Source: Bifidobacterium sp.
GTDB taxonomy: Bacteria > Actinomycetota > Actinomycetes > Actinomycetales > Bifidobacteriaceae
Assembly: GCA_022739095.1 (NCBI GenBank)
Contig: JAIJEI010000008.1
Coordinates: 1-22,961 of the forward strand
DNA length: 22,961 bases
Reading direction: 5' to 3'
Shown here piece after piece: positions 6,469 to 15,027 of the stretch (positions are counted from its first letter, which is position 1; every line of letters begins with the position of its first letter). The translations under genes were made by a program, and so were the position numbers. The notes beneath the pieces were generated by a model. That model made no database searches and was not told the DNA's origin. It worked only from the letters and a program-made list of their open reading frames with translations.

Positions 6469-7485
6469 TCACCGTTTCACGACTGAACGTTTGGCAAGCT
6501 GCGGATTTTTGCGCTGCTTGCGATTGTGGTTGGCGGCTGACTTTTCGCGGTCGCGGCGGGCTTTCGCTTCCTCGTGAGCAGCCATCGCACGCTCCTCCTC
6601 CAAGGATGGCAGGCCGGCTGCGGCACGGCGACGGTTGTCCTGTTCATGATCGCGCTTGGCCTTGCGCTCCCCTGCCGCCGAGCCGGGTGTGGGGAACCAT
6701 CGCAGTTGGCACAGCGTCTGGCCGAAGTTCCACAGGTTGTTGGTCAGCCAGTAGAGCAGCACGCCGAACGGCAACGTGGCGCCCGACACCACGTAGATGG
6801 CGGGGAAGATAAACGCGGTCAGTTTCTGAGTGCGGAATTGCGGTGAGTCCATGGCGTCTTTCGGCGTATTGCGGTGGATGAGCATCCACTGCATCACGAA
6901 CAACGTAAGGCACATTAGCGCCACGGCCACGCCGATAATAACGCGCGACTGCGGCGAGGCAACCGCACCGAACGAGTCAGCGATGCGCACGCCGAATATG
7001 GATGATGATTCGATGTCACTCGCCGTAGCACGGTCGATGCCGCCTAACGGTTCCGCATTCCCAGCGGCGATTGCGGGCAAGGATTGCAGCGAGTAGAACA
7101 GCGAGCACAGAATCGGAGCCTGGATCAGCGAAGGCAGGCATGAGCCGAGCGGATTGGCGTTATGCCGCTGCTGCAAGGCTATGATTTCACGTTGCATGGC
7201 TTCTTTGGAATGCGGGTCCTTGCGCGCGGCATATTTGTGCTGGATGCGTTGAATCTGCGGTTGGAGTACCTGCATCCGCTGCATCGCGCGCATTTGGGAG
7301 AGGAAGAGCGGCAGCAGGCAGATGCGGATGATGAGCACGAGGCACATGATCGCGATGCCCCACGCGGGACTCGGGCCGGCTGGCATACCAAACGCGACTA
7401 GGGCGTGGTGGGATAGGGTGAGTAGTTGGGCGACGACCCATTCTAGGGGTCGCAGGATGTGGTTGAGGAAATTGATGAAGTTCAT
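6469..7485 (-). CDS. yidC: YidC/Oxa1-family membrane protein insertase
   Basis: A 338-aa insertase that helps place proteins into the cytoplasmic membrane with or without SecYEG. The core reads GIAIMCLVLIIRICLLPL with the conserved groove arginine (R54), then MRAMQRMQVLQPQIQRIQHKY (the cytoplasmic hairpin), NPLGSCLPSLIQAPI, and a last hydrophobic pair ending LPFGVLLYWLTNNLW. The tail (268-338) is strongly basic, as in actinobacterial and Gram-positive YidC. ATG 7485 was chosen because the protein then begins with family-like MNFINFLNHILRPLEWV and has AGGAA upstream; the frame is open to 7581. No rnpA, rpmH or jag neighbours are seen, so this may be the second paralogue rather than the oriC-linked copy. 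Confidence 0.9.
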   Translation of the reverse strand: MNFINFLNHILRPLEWVVAQLLTLSHHALVAFGMPAGPSPAWGIAIMCLVLIIRICLLPLFLSQMRAMQRMQVLQPQIQRIQHKYAARKDPHSKEAMQREIIALQQRHNANPLGSCLPSLIQAPILCSLFYSLQSLPAIAAGNAEPLGGIDRATASDIESSSIFGVRIADSFGAVASPQSRVIIGVAVALMCLTLFVMQWMLIHRNTPKDAMDSPQFRTQKLTAFIFPAIYVVSGATLPFGVLLYWLTNNLWNFGQTLCQLRWFPTPGSAAGERKAKRDHEQDNRRRAAAGLPSLEEERAMAAHEEAKARRDREKSAANHNRKQRKNPQLAKRSVVKR

Positions 7486-7611
7486 TGGGATTCCTGATGA
7501 AATGTCGAATCTGAAGATGGCAATCCCTGCGGTTAAATGCAGAGAGCAATACATGGCATAACAGCATTGGCACTTAGTCAATGCCGTATGGAGATGAAAA
7601 GAAAGAAAAAT

Positions 7612-8076
7612 CTAAAAGATTCGGGAATCGGGAAGCGTGTAGCGGGGCCAGCGTGGCATCCATTGCGGGCGGGCCCATGAGCGGACGGCGTTCATCACCG
7701 TCGCATCGAAGCGGAAGCTGGCGGGCAGCAGTCGTCGGCCGGCCGAACCGACGAACGACAACAGCAGGACCGCGCAGCACGCGCATACCACCGTCACTGT
7801 GGCGGCGAAGACCATGGCGGCCAAGGCGGTCTGCGAATCACCACCGGCGATCCAGCAGCACGTGGCGCTCAACGACAGCAACAACGGCATCAGCACGATG
7901 ATGTTCGCCATCGGCACTGGACGGGACAGCACCCGCCCGCGCGAGGCAACCACCGCCAGTGCACCGGCCAAACGCTGTCGCAACAATTCCACGCAAACCA
8001 CGGGCAGAAGAACTGGCACTAGCAACAGCACGCATGCGGCAAACCCCAATCGGGTGCCAAGCGTGATGCCGTTCAT
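7612..8076 (-). CDS. Small membrane protein of unknown function
   Basis: A 154-aa protein with three clear hydrophobic segments: about residues 8-30, 55-75 and 84-108. A basic C-terminal region (RSWARPQWMPRWPRYTLPDSRIF) follows. The start at ATG 8076 (MNGITLGTRLGF) is preceded by a purine-rich AAGGAATAGGCGGAA; the frame is open to 8133. No family is recognised. It lies 127 bp upstream of yidC on the same strand and could share its transcript. Codon use and GC match the neighbours. It may be a genuine accessory membrane protein; no motif supports a function. Confidence 0.5.
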   Translation of the reverse strand: MNGITLGTRLGFAACVLLLVPVLLPVVCVELLRQRLAGALAVVASRGRVLSRPVPMANIIVLMPLLLSLSATCCWIAGGDSQTALAAMVFAATVTVVCACCAVLLLSFVGSAGRRLLPASFRFDATVMNAVRSWARPQWMPRWPRYTLPDSRIF

Positions 8077-8454
8077 ATTGTTCCGCCTATTCCTTCCGAA
8101 CCCCAGTGGCTGTACAAAATGCGGCTCTAGCATATCACCGATTCAACACCCAATCCGGCTTTGTCCATAAACACTGGCCGATTCGCCGGAAACAACTTCC
8201 TTCCGCCATGCCGGGTCCCGCGCCACCACTCAATCACATCACATATCAGCCACCCCATCCTCGAATTACTTTCCTTAAACAAGAAGCGCGCCGCAAGCAG
8301 GAATATATTTTGAGCCCCGAGTACATTAACCGTTCACAAGATCAATACTGCAACGGCGCATACTGCCGCTACCCTATGCTCAAAAAGCCCGGAAAACCGC
8401 CAATCCGAGACGGTCCACAAATACCCATGCAACGGCACGCAACAGCCACAGTAG
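8077..8454. other. Gene-free stretch between membrane protein and MFS remnant
   Basis: No convincing gene is seen on either strand. The plus-strand open frame through this stretch is low in protein-like character, rich in Pro, His and Arg, and runs through the MFS remnant in a different frame. It may be decayed 5' sequence of the MFS gene, since the remnant's frame meets a TAG at 8452. Confidence 0.4.
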
Positions 8455-8679
8455 GCCATCGACCAGATGCTCAACGTCGACGTGCTGCCGAACAAGGAGG
8501 AGGCCGGCAAGAATCTCGGCATTCTCAACCTGGCCACCACGCTCGGCCAGGCGGTGGGCCCCACCATCACCTCGACGGTAAAGACCGCGACCGGCAGCTT
8601 TACGCCTGCATTCGTAATCTCCATCATCATGGCCGTGTGCGCCGACGTGTTAGTGCTGCGCATTCAGAAGGTGAAGTAG
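8455..8679 (+). pseudogene. MFS transporter C-terminal remnant
   Basis: After a TAG at 8452 the frame reads AIDQMLNVDVLPNKEEAGKN, then LGILNLATTLGQAVGPTI and a final transmembrane helix (PAFVISIIMAVCADVLVLRI), ending QKVK. The D-V-L-P-N-x-E-E-A-G-K-N-L-G-I motif followed by a helix is typical of the second half of major facilitator sugar or drug transporters. Only the last ~75 residues of an expected ~430 are left. The rest is not found upstream. Four palindromic 24-bp repeats begin 14 bp after the stop. Confidence 0.75.
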
Positions 8680-8693
8680 ATGCTGCAAAGTGC

Positions 8694-8900
8694 CTATCTC
8701 CGTTTCGAGGGGCTGATTTTGACTTTGCGGAACATCTATCTCCATTTCGAGGGGCTGATGCCAAAGTAGCTACTGGTCAAAAACAACGGAATGACGTTGG
8801 AGTAATGCCATTTCTATCCGCGATCTGGCAGTTGATCAGCCCCTTGAAACGGGAGTAGACCTCCGACAAGCACGAAATCAGCCCCTCGAAACTGAATTTG
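8694..8900. repeat. Four copies of a 24-bp element, two direct and two inverted
   Basis: Copies sit at 8694-8717 and 8736-8759 (forward) and at 8835-8858 and 8877-8900 (reverse). The core TTTCGAGGGGCTGAT is shared by the forward copies, and its complement ATCAGCCCCTYGAAAC by the reverse ones. The arrangement could fold into a large cruciform, or be a MITE or REP-like cluster. It fills the space between the MFS remnant and the LysP-type permease. Confidence 0.65.
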
Positions 8901-8941
8901 GCTCAATGTATCGCCCGGCGCAACTATATCCCCGGTGCGGG

Positions 8942-8947
8942 TATACT
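8942..8947 (+). promoter_or_regulatory. Candidate -10 box of the LysP-type permease
   Basis: TATACT at 8942-8947 is close to the sigma-70-type consensus and lies 55 bp before the chosen ATG at 9002. The -35 at 17-bp spacing (CGCAAC) is weak, so this is only a candidate. Confidence 0.35.
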
Positions 8948-9001
8948 ATTCGGGCCGTCACGATGACGTCCACGGAACGCACGCATGGCAAAGAGAGAAG
9001 C

Positions 9002-10582
9002 ATGAGTCAGCCCGATACCGACACGGCAAAGCAGTCGCCGTCCTCGCAACAGGAAACGCGGATTAGAATGGACGCCCCGCAGCATAAGCCAAATCAGGCA
9101 GACGAATCGAGCGCATTAGGCGAGCAGTCAACTGAGCCGACTAGCCAGCACAATAAACACGCTCTGCACACGAACCTGAAGCGCGGCATGGAATCCCGCC
9201 ACCTGCAGATGATCTCATTGGGCGGCGTGATCGGCACCGGCCTGTTCCTGAGCTCCGGCTACACCATCCAGCAGGCGGGACCCATCGGCACGATCCTGGC
9301 ATACAGCATCGGCGCGCTCATCGTTTATCTGGTCATGCTCACGCTCGGCGAACTGTCCGTGGCCATGCCGGTGACCGGCTCCTTCCACGTGTATGCCGAA
9401 AAGTTCATCGGCCCCGGCACCGGCTTCGTGATCGCAATCCAGTATTGGCTCACTTGGACGGTGGCGCTCGGCTCCGAATTCACCGCCGCCGGCCTGCTCA
9501 TGCAACGCTGGTTCCCGGACAGCCCCACATGGGTGTGGAGCGCGGCGTGCATCATTCTCATCTTCACCTTGAACGCCTTGTCGGTGCGGTTCTTCGCCGA
9601 AGCGGAATTCTGGTTCGCCTCGATCAAGGTGTTCGCCATCTGCGCGTTCATCGTCATCGGCCTGCTCGCCATATTCGGCGTTATTCCGATCGCCGGCTAC
9701 CAGCATGCTCCGATGTTCGGCAACCTCGTCAAGGACGGCATCTTCCCCGACGGGTTCATGCCGGTGTTCGCCACGATTCTGACCGTCAATTTCGCGTTCT
9801 CCGGCACCGAGCTCATCGGCGTGACCGCCGGCGAGACACGCGACCCGGAAACCGCCGTGCCGAAGGCCATCCACACCACACTGTGGCGTCTGGTGCTGTT
9901 CTTCATCGGCTCGATCACCGTGATGTGCGCGCTGATTCCGTGGCGCCAGGCCGGCGTGAGTGAAAGCCCGTTCGTGCTCGTGTTCAACGGCATAGGCATC
10001 CCCTATGCGGGAGATATCATGAACTTCGTGGTGCTCACGGCCGTGCTGTCCGCCTCGAATTCTGGCCTGTACGCCTCCACGCGTATGGTGTGGTCGATGG
10101 GCAACGAAGGCATGATTCCGCGCTGGTTCGCCAAAACGAACCGTCGCGGCGTGCCGATGCTCGCCCTGTGCGCCGCGATGGCCGGCGGTCTGCTGGCGCT
10201 CCTGTCTTCCGTGATCGCCGCCTCGACCGTGTACCTGGTGCTGGTGGCGCTTTCCGGCCTGTCCGCCGTGGTGGTGTGGATCGCCATCGCCTACTGCCAG
10301 ATCGTGTTCCGTCGCCGTTGGCTGGAGTCCGGCCATTCCGCCAGCGAACTCAAATACCGCACGCCCGGCTATCCGTACGTATCCTGGGCGGCGTTCATCC
10401 TGTGCACCGCATCGTTCGTATTGGTGATTTTCGACGTGGAGCAACGGTTCGCGCTCGTGGCCGAGCTCGTGTTCATCGTGGCCTGCTATGGGGCGTATTT
10501 CTTGCAGCGATGGTGGCGTGCGCGCAGCAAATCGGATGACGTCGAAGACGATCTGTCTACGCCGTGGGTCAATCGACATTGA
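9002..10582 (+). CDS. LysP-type amino acid permease (AAT family)
   Basis: A 526-aa permease of the amino acid transporter family in the APC superfamily, importing an amino acid with a proton. A polar Gln/Ser/Thr-rich N-tail of about 60 residues precedes LKRGMESRHLQMISLGGVIGTGLFLSSG (TM1, with the family GxIGTGLF signature). Twelve TM helices follow, with SFHVYAEKFIGPGTGF, NFAFSGTELIGVTAGET and VLTAVLSASNSGLYASTRM all matching LysP-like proteins. Lysine is a reasonable guess but not proven. ATG 9002 (MSQPDTD) is preceded by AGAGAGAA; ATG 8963 is an alternative. The long reverse-strand frame over this gene is its shadow. A stem at 10745-10790 may end the transcript. Confidence 0.88.
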   Translation: MSQPDTDTAKQSPSSQQETRIRMDAPQHKPNQADESSALGEQSTEPTSQHNKHALHTNLKRGMESRHLQMISLGGVIGTGLFLSSGYTIQQAGPIGTILAYSIGALIVYLVMLTLGELSVAMPVTGSFHVYAEKFIGPGTGFVIAIQYWLTWTVALGSEFTAAGLLMQRWFPDSPTWVWSAACIILIFTLNALSVRFFAEAEFWFASIKVFAICAFIVIGLLAIFGVIPIAGYQHAPMFGNLVKDGIFPDGFMPVFATILTVNFAFSGTELIGVTAGETRDPETAVPKAIHTTLWRLVLFFIGSITVMCALIPWRQAGVSESPFVLVFNGIGIPYAGDIMNFVVLTAVLSASNSGLYASTRMVWSMGNEGMIPRWFAKTNRRGVPMLALCAAMAGGLLALLSSVIAASTVYLVLVALSGLSAVVVWIAIAYCQIVFRRRWLESGHSASELKYRTPGYPYVSWAAFILCTASFVLVIFDVEQRFALVAELVFIVACYGAYFLQRWWRARSKSDDVEDDLSTPWVNRH

Positions 10583-10744
10583 TTGAACGATTGCGCTTCG
10601 TTCCGTGTTCCAGCTCTGGTTCTTCGCATTGCGGATTGCGTGGATCTGAACAATAGATACAACAAAAAGTCGTATTTGATTAGAATGCCGGCCATACCCA
10701 TCCATAGGCCAATAAGAAGACTGGCAAACAGATAATAAGCCGCA

Positions 10745-10790
10745 AGGGGCGGTAACGTTCAGGTGATGATAACCGAACGTCACCGCCCCT
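10745..10790. terminator. Hairpin between convergent permease and helical-protein genes
   Basis: AGGGGCGGTAACGTTC (10745-10760) pairs with 10775-10790 at 15 of 16 positions, with a 14-nt loop. It lies between the 3' ends of two convergent genes, so it is probably a bidirectional terminator. A U-tract is poor on both strands. Confidence 0.6.
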
Positions 10791-10819
10791 CGCGGTCATT
10801 GCGGAATCAAAGCCACGAA

Positions 10820-11059
10820 TCAGTTCTCTGCGTTCTCGCGCAGGACCTCCTTGGCGTCGTTCCTGACCTCGATGGCCTTCTTGGCGGCATCGGCCTTGGC
10901 GACATCCGCATTGGCTTTAGCCTCGTCGAGCGCGTCCCCGGCCTTATCTACCAGGTCGGAGGCCTTGTCGGTGGCCTTGTCTTTGAGAGCGCGGGCCGTA
11001 TCGGCGACTTTGCTGCCGGCCTGTTTGGCAAGATCCTTCGCATCATCGATCAAACTCAT
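10820..11059 (-). CDS. Small Ala/Lys/Asp-rich helical protein, LEA/CsbD-like
   Basis: A 79-aa protein made almost entirely of Ala, Lys, Asp and Glu in heptad- or 11-residue-like repeats (LKDKATDKASDLVDKAGDALDEAKANADVAKADAAKK). It should be one long amphipathic helix that folds on contact with a membrane or partner. Late-embryogenesis-abundant-like, CsbD and YtxH stress proteins share this make-up, and exact family cannot be fixed by eye. ATG 11059 has AAGGAG 5 nt upstream, a strong site implying good expression. It ends at a hairpin shared with the convergent permease. A role in general stress tolerance is inference only. Confidence 0.72.
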   Translation of the reverse strand: MSLIDDAKDLAKQAGSKVADTARALKDKATDKASDLVDKAGDALDEAKANADVAKADAAKKAIEVRNDAKEVLRENAEN

Positions 11060-11240
11060 GGTTGCTCCTTAGTACATATGTGCATGGAACTACTGGAATT
11101 GCTGACAATACTGTTCGGTTATTCTTGAGTTGTGGCGAGCCGCATCTGCCTTCATGGTACATGCCCGGCTCATGCAACATCCTATAGAACGCAAACCAAC
11201 ATCATCTGTACGCCAGGCGAACATCTGGTGAATACTACCT

Positions 11241-11284
11241 GTCGGGCGTGAGGCGGCGGCAGGCAGGACCGCCTCACGCCCGAC
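11241..11284 (-). terminator. Strong hairpin after the APC permease gene
   Basis: GTCGGGCGTGAGGCGG (11241-11256) and its exact complement at 11269-11284 form a 16-bp GC-rich stem with a 12-nt loop, 11 bp beyond the permease stop. No U-tract follows on the minus strand, so termination may need Rho or the hairpin may only protect the mRNA. Confidence 0.65.
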
Positions 11285-11295
11285 TTCCTCGACAA

Positions 11296-12318
11296 TTATG
11301 CACGCCGCGAGCGGACGCTGATCCAGCGCAACGCTAGGCCCAGCACGATCCACACCGCTACAATCACCCACGACATGGGTTTGAGTGCGGCCGGAGAGAA
11401 CGGCAGCACCTGCAGGCCGATAATGATCACGCCGGCGGCGATGGCCAGACCGATGCCGAACTTCCCGCCTGGCACCGTGTACGGGCGCGGCAGATCGGGT
11501 TCGCTCCACCGCATTTTCATGCAGGCGACCGCGGCCATCGTACAGGCGAACACGAACGAGAGCGACGAGACCTCGGGAAGCGGAATGAGCAAATTGCCGC
11601 CGAGGAACGGGCCAATGACCGTGGCCACGGCGAGCACGATGTTCGCCGTCTTCGGCGTGCCGGTCTTCCGGTCGATGGTCGCGAAGCCATTCGGCAGATA
11701 CCCCTTGCGCCCCATGGCGAGCATGAGGCGCGCGGCGGCCCCGTAGAACGAGTTTATCGGCCCGATCGGCCCCAGCGTGCCGATCACCAGCATGGGCAGG
11801 TAGAACCACAGGCTGATCTTCTCGATCGAGGCCAGTGCGGGCACCGGCATGGCCACGGCCTGCTTCCACGGGAAAATCGTGCCGAACGCGTAAATGCAGA
11901 ACACATAGAACAAGCCGGCGGCCAGCAGCGAAGCTGAGATGACCATACCGAACTTCTTCCAGTCAAGGCCTTCGCTTGCCTCTTCGGCACTCTGCGGAAT
12001 CGTGTCGAAACCGGTGTAGAAGAACGGCGTCATCACCAGCGCGGCCAGCACTCCGGGCAGAAACGATCCGGCCGTGGTAACCGCGCCGGACGCCGAGCCG
12101 ATCGGCAGCAGAAACACGGCGCCCAGCACGAAGGCGATCATCGCCTCGACCGGGCCACCGCCGACGATCATCCAGTCACCGACCAGCAGCACCCATCCGG
12201 TGCCGATGATCGCGCCGAATCCCATGGTGAAGTAGTTCCACAGCCTCAGCGATCTGACCATGCCGCCGTCGTCGCCGCTGCCATCCGGCACTACTGTCGC
12301 CGTTGCCGTTGTTACCAT
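11296..12318 (-). pseudogene. APC-family amino acid permease with internal deletion
   Basis: About 340 codons encode both ends of an APC-superfamily permease. The N-terminal part (LRLWNYFTMGFGAIIGTGWVLLVGDWMIVGGGPVEAMIAFVLGAVFLLPIG) covers TM1-2. It then jumps at about 12070-12100 into AGSFLPGVLAALVMTPFFYTGFDTIPQSAEEA, which in intact proteins belongs to the TM6-7 region. About 130-140 residues (TM3-5 and the substrate core) appear missing although the frame is kept. Such a protein is unlikely to transport. The start is unclear: no good Shine-Dalgarno precedes the ATG at 12318, the ATG at 12261 or the GTG at 12357, so the promoter end may be rearranged as well. A stable hairpin follows the stop. 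Confidence 0.65.
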
Positions 12319-12384
12319 CCTCGTGCACAGGAATAGCGGCACCGGGCCGTGCGACACGTGTCAACTTGCGTATTCACGCCAAAC

Positions 12385-13035
12385 TCAATTGAGCAAGCCG
12401 ATTCTCGTAAATGGCCAGAAGCGGAACAACGCCACCCCTTGGATATCGTCATAGGGCACCAGCCCGTTGTTGCCGTCGTCGAGATGGTGTCGAGAATCTC
12501 TGGAATTGGAGCGATTATCACCAAGCACGAACACGTTGCCGTCAGTAACGGTTACGGAAAAAGGACTGTCGCTTGAATTCACGCCGGACTTAAGATAAGC
12601 GCTTTCATCAATGGGTTTGCCGTTGACCGTGATGGGCTCCCCGGATCCCTTGCAGGCGACGGTATCGCCGGGCAGACCGATGACACGTTTGATTAGGTAA
12701 CGATTGCTGTCGATTATCGACATCAGATTGGAGGGAAGCCGCTCCCCCTCCATCCAGTCTGCGGGATCTTTGAACACGATGATGTCGCCACGGTGCAGTG
12801 CAAAGAGTTTTGGAGTCAATCGCGAGGCAAATACGCGGTCGCCGATTTGCAACGTGTCTTCCATGCTGCGGGATGGAATCACATATACGTTGAACACGAA
12901 GGTACGTCCCAGCAACACGACCAGCATCACCGCGATCACTGTCAGCAAATAGCCGCGAATCTCACTCCAAACGGAGGGCTTTCGCGCATGTCTCCTCGAC
13001 TGGCCACGCGCTTTTTTGCTATGACGCCCCACCAT
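12385..13035 (-). CDS. lepB: Signal peptidase I
   Basis: A 216-aa type I signal peptidase, the membrane enzyme that cleaves signal peptides from exported proteins. A basic cytoplasmic N-tail (RHSKKARGQSRRHARK) is followed by one TM helix (about 27-50). The catalytic Ser is in PSRSMEDTLQIGDRV (Ser57), the general-base Lys in RYLIKRVIGLPGDTV (Lys116), and the conserved box GDNRSNSRDSR is at 172-182. All active-site residues are present. ATG 13035 was chosen over the GTG 13038 because AAAGG lies at a good distance. No operon partner is obvious; actinobacterial genomes often have more than one copy. Confidence 0.92.
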   Translation of the reverse strand: MVGRHSKKARGQSRRHARKPSVWSEIRGYLLTVIAVMLVVLLGRTFVFNVYVIPSRSMEDTLQIGDRVFASRLTPKLFALHRGDIIVFKDPADWMEGERLPSNLMSIIDSNRYLIKRVIGLPGDTVACKGSGEPITVNGKPIDESAYLKSGVNSSDSPFSVTVTDGNVFVLGDNRSNSRDSRHHLDDGNNGLVPYDDIQGVALFRFWPFTRIGLLN

Positions 13036-13114
13036 CACATCCTTTCCGACCGGTAACGCAACCCCATAGTTCTCAAACCATGTCGTTACCTACGCCCATG
13101 TTTGAGCTCAGCTG

Positions 13115-13543
13115 TCACACCAGCGGTTCGCGCACGTCCAGTTCACAGGCGATACCGGTTTCCTTGCGGGCCCATTCGGCCGCCTGCAATGCGGCGATGT
13201 TCCATAATGCGCACGGCACTCCGCCAAGGTCCGGATGCGATGCCCAGAATGTGAGGTCATCAGCGTATGCGGTGATGACCGATTCTTCCGTGACTGGCAT
13301 GATCGTGTGGTACAGACGATCCGCAAGCGTGGCCACGAATTCGTTGGCCGCGGCGAACGTGTCGATGAGATGCTGTTCGGCGGTCACCGGCGGGCCGACC
13401 AGCTCCCAGGATTCGACGTCCGTGGCGCTCCAATGCGCGGCTTCGCCGTCCACATCGCGTTGCAAAGAGACGAACAGCCTAACGAACTCATCCGAAGTCA
13501 GTCCCGTAACCCGGCGTCGGGTTGACAATTCAATCGGAGTCAT
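13115..13543 (-). CDS. Hypothetical cytoplasmic protein, 142 aa
   Basis: A soluble, acidic, 142-residue protein beginning MTPIELSTRRRVTGLTSDEF, with no transmembrane segment. It contains several tryptophans (HWSATDVESWELVG, DDLTFWASHP, PCALWNIAALQAAEWARKE). The start at ATG 13543 is preceded by AAAGGAA at suitable distance. No family is recognised; the predicted all-alpha nature and length fit many small uncharacterised actinobacterial proteins. It lies between lepB and the membrane-protein remnant on the same strand. GC and codon use match the neighbours, so it is likely a real gene of unknown role. Confidence 0.6.
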   Translation of the reverse strand: MTPIELSTRRRVTGLTSDEFVRLFVSLQRDVDGEAAHWSATDVESWELVGPPVTAEQHLIDTFAAANEFVATLADRLYHTIMPVTEESVITAYADDLTFWASHPDLGGVPCALWNIAALQAAEWARKETGIACELDVREPLV

Positions 13544-13567
13544 CAGATACCGTTCCTTTCGCTTCGT

Positions 13568-13870
13568 TCATTCCGTTGTTTCGCTGTTTGGATTTGCTGC
13601 CAGCCGGTACAAAGCCCATCTCGCACACCTCACGATAGCCCAAACCACCGGCATGGCCATGATCGCCAGCCCTACGACCAGTGGCCACAAGGAGCCGGCG
13701 ATTCCGGTCAGATTGGTCATGGCGGTGGAGACGTCGTACATGCCATGGGCCACGATCAGCGGTGTGATCATGCCCATACGGCGGTACAGCAGCACGGCGA
13801 GCACTGCAATCAGCACGCGGTGGCGTGCCGCCGGCGCAATGGCCTTATCGAGCATCGCCGCATGATTCGC
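13568..13870 (-). pseudogene. C-terminal remnant of a CPBP/PrsW-like membrane protease
   Basis: The reverse strand reads DKAIAPAARHRVLIAVLAVL, then LYRRMGMITPLIVAHGMYDV and two hydrophobic helices ending RLAANPNSETTE. The pattern of a helix, RRxGxIxxPIxAHxxYD and closing helices resembles the last part of CAAX-protease (CPBP) or PrsW-type intramembrane proteases. The N-terminal portion with the EExxxR motif is absent: upstream the frame only runs antisense to the YjdF-like gene. It is best read as a 3' fragment. Which of the two families it came from is unclear. Confidence 0.5.
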
Positions 13871-13998
13871 GTGACCCACAATCGAGGCACATCGGTTTCC
13901 ATTCGGTTCATGCGGCCAGACTATCGCCCATTCTTGCCGATTGCCTGTAAGCAGGTTCGGATAGACTGTCGCAAGAACAATGCGAGAAAGAGGCAAGA

Positions 13999-15027
13999 AT
14001 GCCCCGGAAACAGTCGCAACAGCACGACGCACAACGCAAACCGTCTTGGCGCGTACGCTGGAAAACCATGAGCCGAGCCGTGGGCATGGAAATCCGCGAA
14101 CATAAAAGCTCATTCGCGGTCTATGTGGTGCTGCGCATGCTGGTGCTCGCCATGGCAATACTCCAGTTCTTTAACGGCGACTACGAAAATGTGTTCCTGT
14201 GCATCCTGACGTTGCTGCTGCTGTTGGCGCCGGCGTTCATCCAGGTGCGGTTCCGCATCGAGCTGCCTTCGGTGCTGGAAGTCATCGTGCTGGTGTTCGT
14301 GTTCTCGTCCGAGATTCTTGGCGAGATCAGTTCGTTCTATGAGATCTTCCCGTTCTGGGACACGGTGTTGCATACGATGAACGGCTTCCTCGCCGCGGCG
14401 ATCGGCTTCTCGCTGGTCGACCTGCTCAACCGGTCCAGTCGGGTGAAGTTCGAGCTTTCGCCCCTGTATCTGGCAATCGTCTCCTTCTGCTTCTCCATGA
14501 CCATCGGCGTGATCTGGGAGTTCTTTGAATTCAGCATGGACCAGATGTTCGGGGTCGACATGCAGAAGGACACCATCGTGCACTCCATCAGCTCGGTCAC
14601 GCTCGACCCCACGCACACCAATCACGTGATTCACCTCAACGACATCACCCAGGCCGCGGTCAACGGCCAAGACCTGGGCCTCGGCGGCTACCTCGACATC
14701 GGTCTGATCGACACGATGGAGGATCTTATCGTCAACTTCATCGGCGCGGTCGTGTTCTCCGTGTTCGGCTTCCTGTATGTGAAGAACCGCGGCAAGAAAG
14801 ACTCCATCATCAGTCGTTTCGTGCCGCACCGCAAGTCCGCCGACCGCGACTATCTGCGACTGGTGATCGATGGTGGGAGCGCAGCTGATGCCAAGGCCAA
14901 AGCCGGCGGTGCCGGCCGCACTGACGATAGTGCTAGCGCCAGTGCGGCCGGCACCGATTCAGCTGATGCAGCCGGAGCCAAAGCCGGCAATGCCGACGCC
15001 GCCCCGACCGTTACCGCCAAGCCTTGA
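13999..15027 (+). CDS. DUF2238/YjdF-like membrane protein with Ala-rich tail
   Basis: A 342-aa integral membrane protein with six or seven TM helices. The signature PFWDTVLHTMNGFLAAAIGFSLVDLLNR and later IGVIWEFFEFSMDQMFGVDMQKDTIVH and DTMEDLIVNFIGAV match the DUF2238/YjdF family, whose function is unknown. ATG 13999 has AGAGGCAA upstream. From about residue 293 the sequence becomes a low-complexity Ala/Gly/Asp/Ser/Lys tail (GGSAADAKAKAGGAGRTDD..., AGAKAGNADAAPTVTAKP) that is not part of the family and may be a linker or repeat expansion. The stop codon overlaps the 3' end of the DUF1287 remnant on the other strand by 17 bp. Confidence 0.78.
   Translation: MPRKQSQQHDAQRKPSWRVRWKTMSRAVGMEIREHKSSFAVYVVLRMLVLAMAILQFFNGDYENVFLCILTLLLLLAPAFIQVRFRIELPSVLEVIVLVFVFSSEILGEISSFYEIFPFWDTVLHTMNGFLAAAIGFSLVDLLNRSSRVKFELSPLYLAIVSFCFSMTIGVIWEFFEFSMDQMFGVDMQKDTIVHSISSVTLDPTHTNHVIHLNDITQAAVNGQDLGLGGYLDIGLIDTMEDLIVNFIGAVVFSVFGFLYVKNRGKKDSIISRFVPHRKSADRDYLRLVIDGGSAADAKAKAGGAGRTDDSASASAAGTDSADAAGAKAGNADAAPTVTAKP

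Noticed and set aside
8106..8858. 250-codon plus-strand frame
   Set aside because: Low-complexity Pro/His/Arg content, crosses the MFS remnant in another frame and covers the repeat array; not a gene.
9215..10783. 522-codon open frame on the minus strand
   Set aside because: It lies wholly antisense to the clearly recognised LysP-type permease and is rich in His, Glu and Arg with no family features; a typical shadow in high-GC DNA.
14110..14829. 239-codon minus-strand frame
   Set aside because: Antisense to the YjdF-like gene; charged His/Glu/Gln-rich composition is the mirror of hydrophobic codons.
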